From an uncultured Balneolaceae bacterium (GTDB lineage Bacteria; Bacteroidota; Rhodothermia; Balneolales; Balneolaceae): 6,186 nucleotides of DNA. Shown in pieces: positions 4,430-6,186 of the stretch. Position 1 is the first letter of the stretch, and each line of letters begins with the position of its first letter. The notes below the pieces were generated by a model. That model did no database searches and was not told the DNA's origin. It saw only the letters and a list, made by a program, of their open reading frames with translations. A program made the position numbers and the translations under genes. The stretch lies in contig CALKWT010000038.1 of the NCBI GenBank assembly GCA_938003885.1, positions 1 through 6,186 of the forward strand, written 5' to 3'.

Positions 4430-6186
4430 CTATTTACTATTCAGACTTTGGGATTTAACTCTCTCCCGCATTTCACGGGCAGCTGCTACCATATGTTGTA
4501 AGGACGGCAGCGTCTCTTTCCAGCCACGGGTTTTGAGTCCGCAGTCGGGATTCACCCATATTTGACCGGGATCCAGTACACCGGCGGCTTTTTCCAGCAA
4601 GGTTATCATCTCTTCGGTGGATGGTACTCTCGGGGAATGGATATCATAGACGCCGGGACCAATTTCGTTGGGGTACTCGAATTCTACAAAGGCGTCAAGC
4701 AGTTCCATCTGGGAACGTGAAGTCTCCATGGAAATCACATCGGCATCCAGGCGGGTGATATGTTCGATGATATCGTTGAACTCCGAATAACACATGTGCG
4801 TGTGGATTTGCGTCTGATCCCGGACTACGGTAGAAGCGATACGGAACGCATCTACCGCCCAGTCCAAATAGGTATCCCGGTCCCGGCGGCGCAGCGGCAG
4901 TCCTTCCCGGAAAGCAGGCTCATCAATCTGTATGGCCTGAATACCCGCTTCTTCCAAATCTTTCACTTCATCCCGGATGGCGAGTGCAATTTGTTTGGCG
5001 GTCTCGGATCGGGGCTGATCATCCCGTACGAACGACCACTGCAAAATAGTCACCGGGCCGGTCAGCATACCTTTCACCGGCCGGTCAGTCAGCGACTGTG
5101 CGTAGGTTGACCATTGAACGGTAACCGGATCGGGGCGATGGACATCCCCGTAGATAATGGGAGGTTTCACGCCACGTGTTCCGTAGCTTTGCACCCAGCC
5201 ATTGCGTGTAAAAGCAAAGCCGGCAAATTGTTCTCCGAAATACTCTACCATATCATTACGCTCAAATTCACCATGAACCAGCAGATCCAGCCCGATCTCT
5301 TCCTGTTTTTGTACCAGTTCTCTGGTCGCCTTTTTGATATTGCTCTCATACTCTTCCTTAGAAAGATTCCCTTTCCGGTAACCGGCCCGCCACTGGCGTA
5401 CTTCCTTGGTTTGAGGGAAGGAACCGATAGTCGTAGCGGGAAATAAATCGGGCAAATCCAGGTGTTTCTGCTGTTCTTTTTTACGCTCCCTGTAAGGATG
5501 ATCTCTTTGCAGGGCATCATCATTCAGCGTACTCATGCGCTGTTGTACTTCCGGGTTATGAACCAGCGTAGAATTCCGTTTGCTCTCAACATCGGCCTGA
5601 TGCTGTTCTGCCTTCTGATGTTCTTGATCTGATAACTCACCTTCCGCCAGTTTTTTCAAGAGAGAAAGCTCGTCTAACTTCTGATTTGAAAAAGACAACC
5701 ATCGCTTCACTTCTGCCGGCAAGGCGGTCTCATCCGTTTCCTGATTCAGATCTACCGGACAGTGAAGCAATGAGCAGGAAGGCGCCAGCATCAGCCGGTC
5801 GCTTCCGAGCTTCTGCTTAGCTTTTCGTATAATCCCGGCTGCTTTTTCAAGATCTGTTTTCCAGATATTGCGTCCGTTTATCAGGCCCAGTGAGAGCGAC
5901 TTAGAACTGGTCAACTTATTCAACACTTCATCAAGCTGACCGGGAGCTTCGATCAAATCAATATGAAGCGCCTCGGCCGGCAGATTACAGGCTAAACCGG
6001 TGTTTTCACCAAGTCCCTCAAAATAGGTTGTCAACAGCAACTTCAGATTACTGCGACTCTCATCCAGCCGTTGGTACGTCTTCCGGAATGCCGTTTGTGC
6101 CTTCTCATCCAGATCAAGGGAGAGGTACGGCTCTTCAATCTGTACCCACTCCACGCCCATGTTGTCAAGTTTATGCAGAATATCCT
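4430..6186 (-). CDS. metE: Cobalamin-independent methionine synthase (5' end outside window)
   Basis: 5-methyltetrahydropteroyltriglutamate-homocysteine methyltransferase, catalysing the last step of methionine synthesis without B12, in the cytosol. The frame stays open to the right edge, so about 585 codons are visible of roughly 770 expected; the missing part is the first half of the N-terminal barrel. Counting from an internal Met at 6160, the catalytic barrel starts near residue 237 (FPATTIGSFPQT). Zinc ligands are H455, C457, E479 and C540, spaced exactly as E. coli H641, C643, E665 and C726. D413 and E419 in QIDEPAFREG match homocysteine-binding D599/E605, E298 matches E484, and H508 matches the catalytic H694. 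All are intact. The inter-barrel linker (about 175-235) is charged and Gln/Glu/Lys-rich. The true start and any upstream riboswitch lie outside. It has the same orientation as nrdB but is 436 bp away across repeats. Confidence 0.97.
   Translation of the reverse strand, partial: DILHKLDNMGVEWVQIEEPYLSLDLDEKAQTAFRKTYQRLDESRSNLKLLLTTYFEGLGENTGLACNLPAEALHIDLIEAPGQLDEVLNKLTSSKSLSLGLINGRNIWKTDLEKAAGIIRKAKQKLGSDRLMLAPSCSLLHCPVDLNQETDETALPAEVKRWLSFSNQKLDELSLLKKLAEGELSDQEHQKAEQHQADVESKRNSTLVHNPEVQQRMSTLNDDALQRDHPYRERKKEQQKHLDLPDLFPATTIGSFPQTKEVRQWRAGYRKGNLSKEEYESNIKKATRELVQKQEEIGLDLLVHGEFERNDMVEYFGEQFAGFAFTRNGWVQSYGTRGVKPPIIYGDVHRPDPVTVQWSTYAQSLTDRPVKGMLTGPVTILQWSFVRDDQPRSETAKQIALAIRDEVKDLEEAGIQAIQIDEPAFREGLPLRRRDRDTYLDWAVDAFRIASTVVRDQTQIHTHMCYSEFNDIIEHITRLDADVISMETSRSQMELLDAFVEFEYPNEIGPGVYDIHSPRVPSTEEMITLLEKAAGVLDPGQIWVNPDCGLKTRGWKETLPSLQHMVAAAREMRERVKSQSLNSK

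Noticed and set aside
4093..4501. Overlapping plus-strand frames (4093-4458 and 4217-4501) and a minus-strand frame at 4021-4230 in the metE-nrdB gap
   Set aside because: They are translations of the GC-rich repeat copies B and C. The shared VPMGLIGRG peptide with the frame at 270-782 comes from the repeated H1 hairpin, not from a protein family.
5245..5523. Minus-strand 92-aa frame inside metE
   Set aside because: It is an alternative frame within a gene whose own frame carries the intact MetE motifs.

Overview
The window holds three convincing protein-coding genes, all on the minus strand. In transcription order they are metE (cobalamin-independent methionine synthase, 5' end beyond the right edge), nrdB (class I ribonucleotide reductase radical-generating subunit) and nrdA (ribonucleotide reductase catalytic subunit with one N-terminal ATP cone). 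No rRNA, tRNA, CRISPR array, transposase gene or prophage gene is visible. Protein style, moderate GC and the weak Shine-Dalgarno in front of nrdB suggest a Bacteroidota/Balneolota-like bacterium. That placement is an impression from memory, not a database result.

Layout from the left: 1-349 is gene-free, apart from a possible gene start running off the left edge, and contains a 14-bp palindrome. Positions 308-506 hold a structured extragenic repeat (copy A plus a remnant of an inverted partner). nrdA follows at 538-2946, then a 60-bp spacer with a 9-bp hairpin, then nrdB at 3007-3993. The 436-bp gap at 3994-4429 carries a possible nrdB promoter and an inverted pair of the same repeat family (copy B on minus, copy C on plus). 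metE fills 4430 to the right edge.

nrdB and nrdA very probably form one operon making the two subunits of the enzyme that supplies deoxyribonucleotides. NrdB has Phe where the radical Tyr normally sits and Glu in place of the first Asp metal ligand. This is the chlamydial (class Ic) signature and predicts a Mn/Fe cofactor and no tyrosyl radical. metE makes methionine from homocysteine and 5-methyltetrahydrofolate. It is separated from nrdB by the repeat pair, so co-transcription is uncertain.

The most unusual feature is the repeat family. Three copies share an ordered set of hairpins in which loops and basal segments are conserved, while some stems are replaced by unrelated but still perfectly self-complementary sequence. 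Copies A and C also carry matched changes in both halves of their stems and inverted ends. This points to selection on, or a copying mechanism that maintains, secondary structure. The ORFs overlapping these repeats are not credible proteins.
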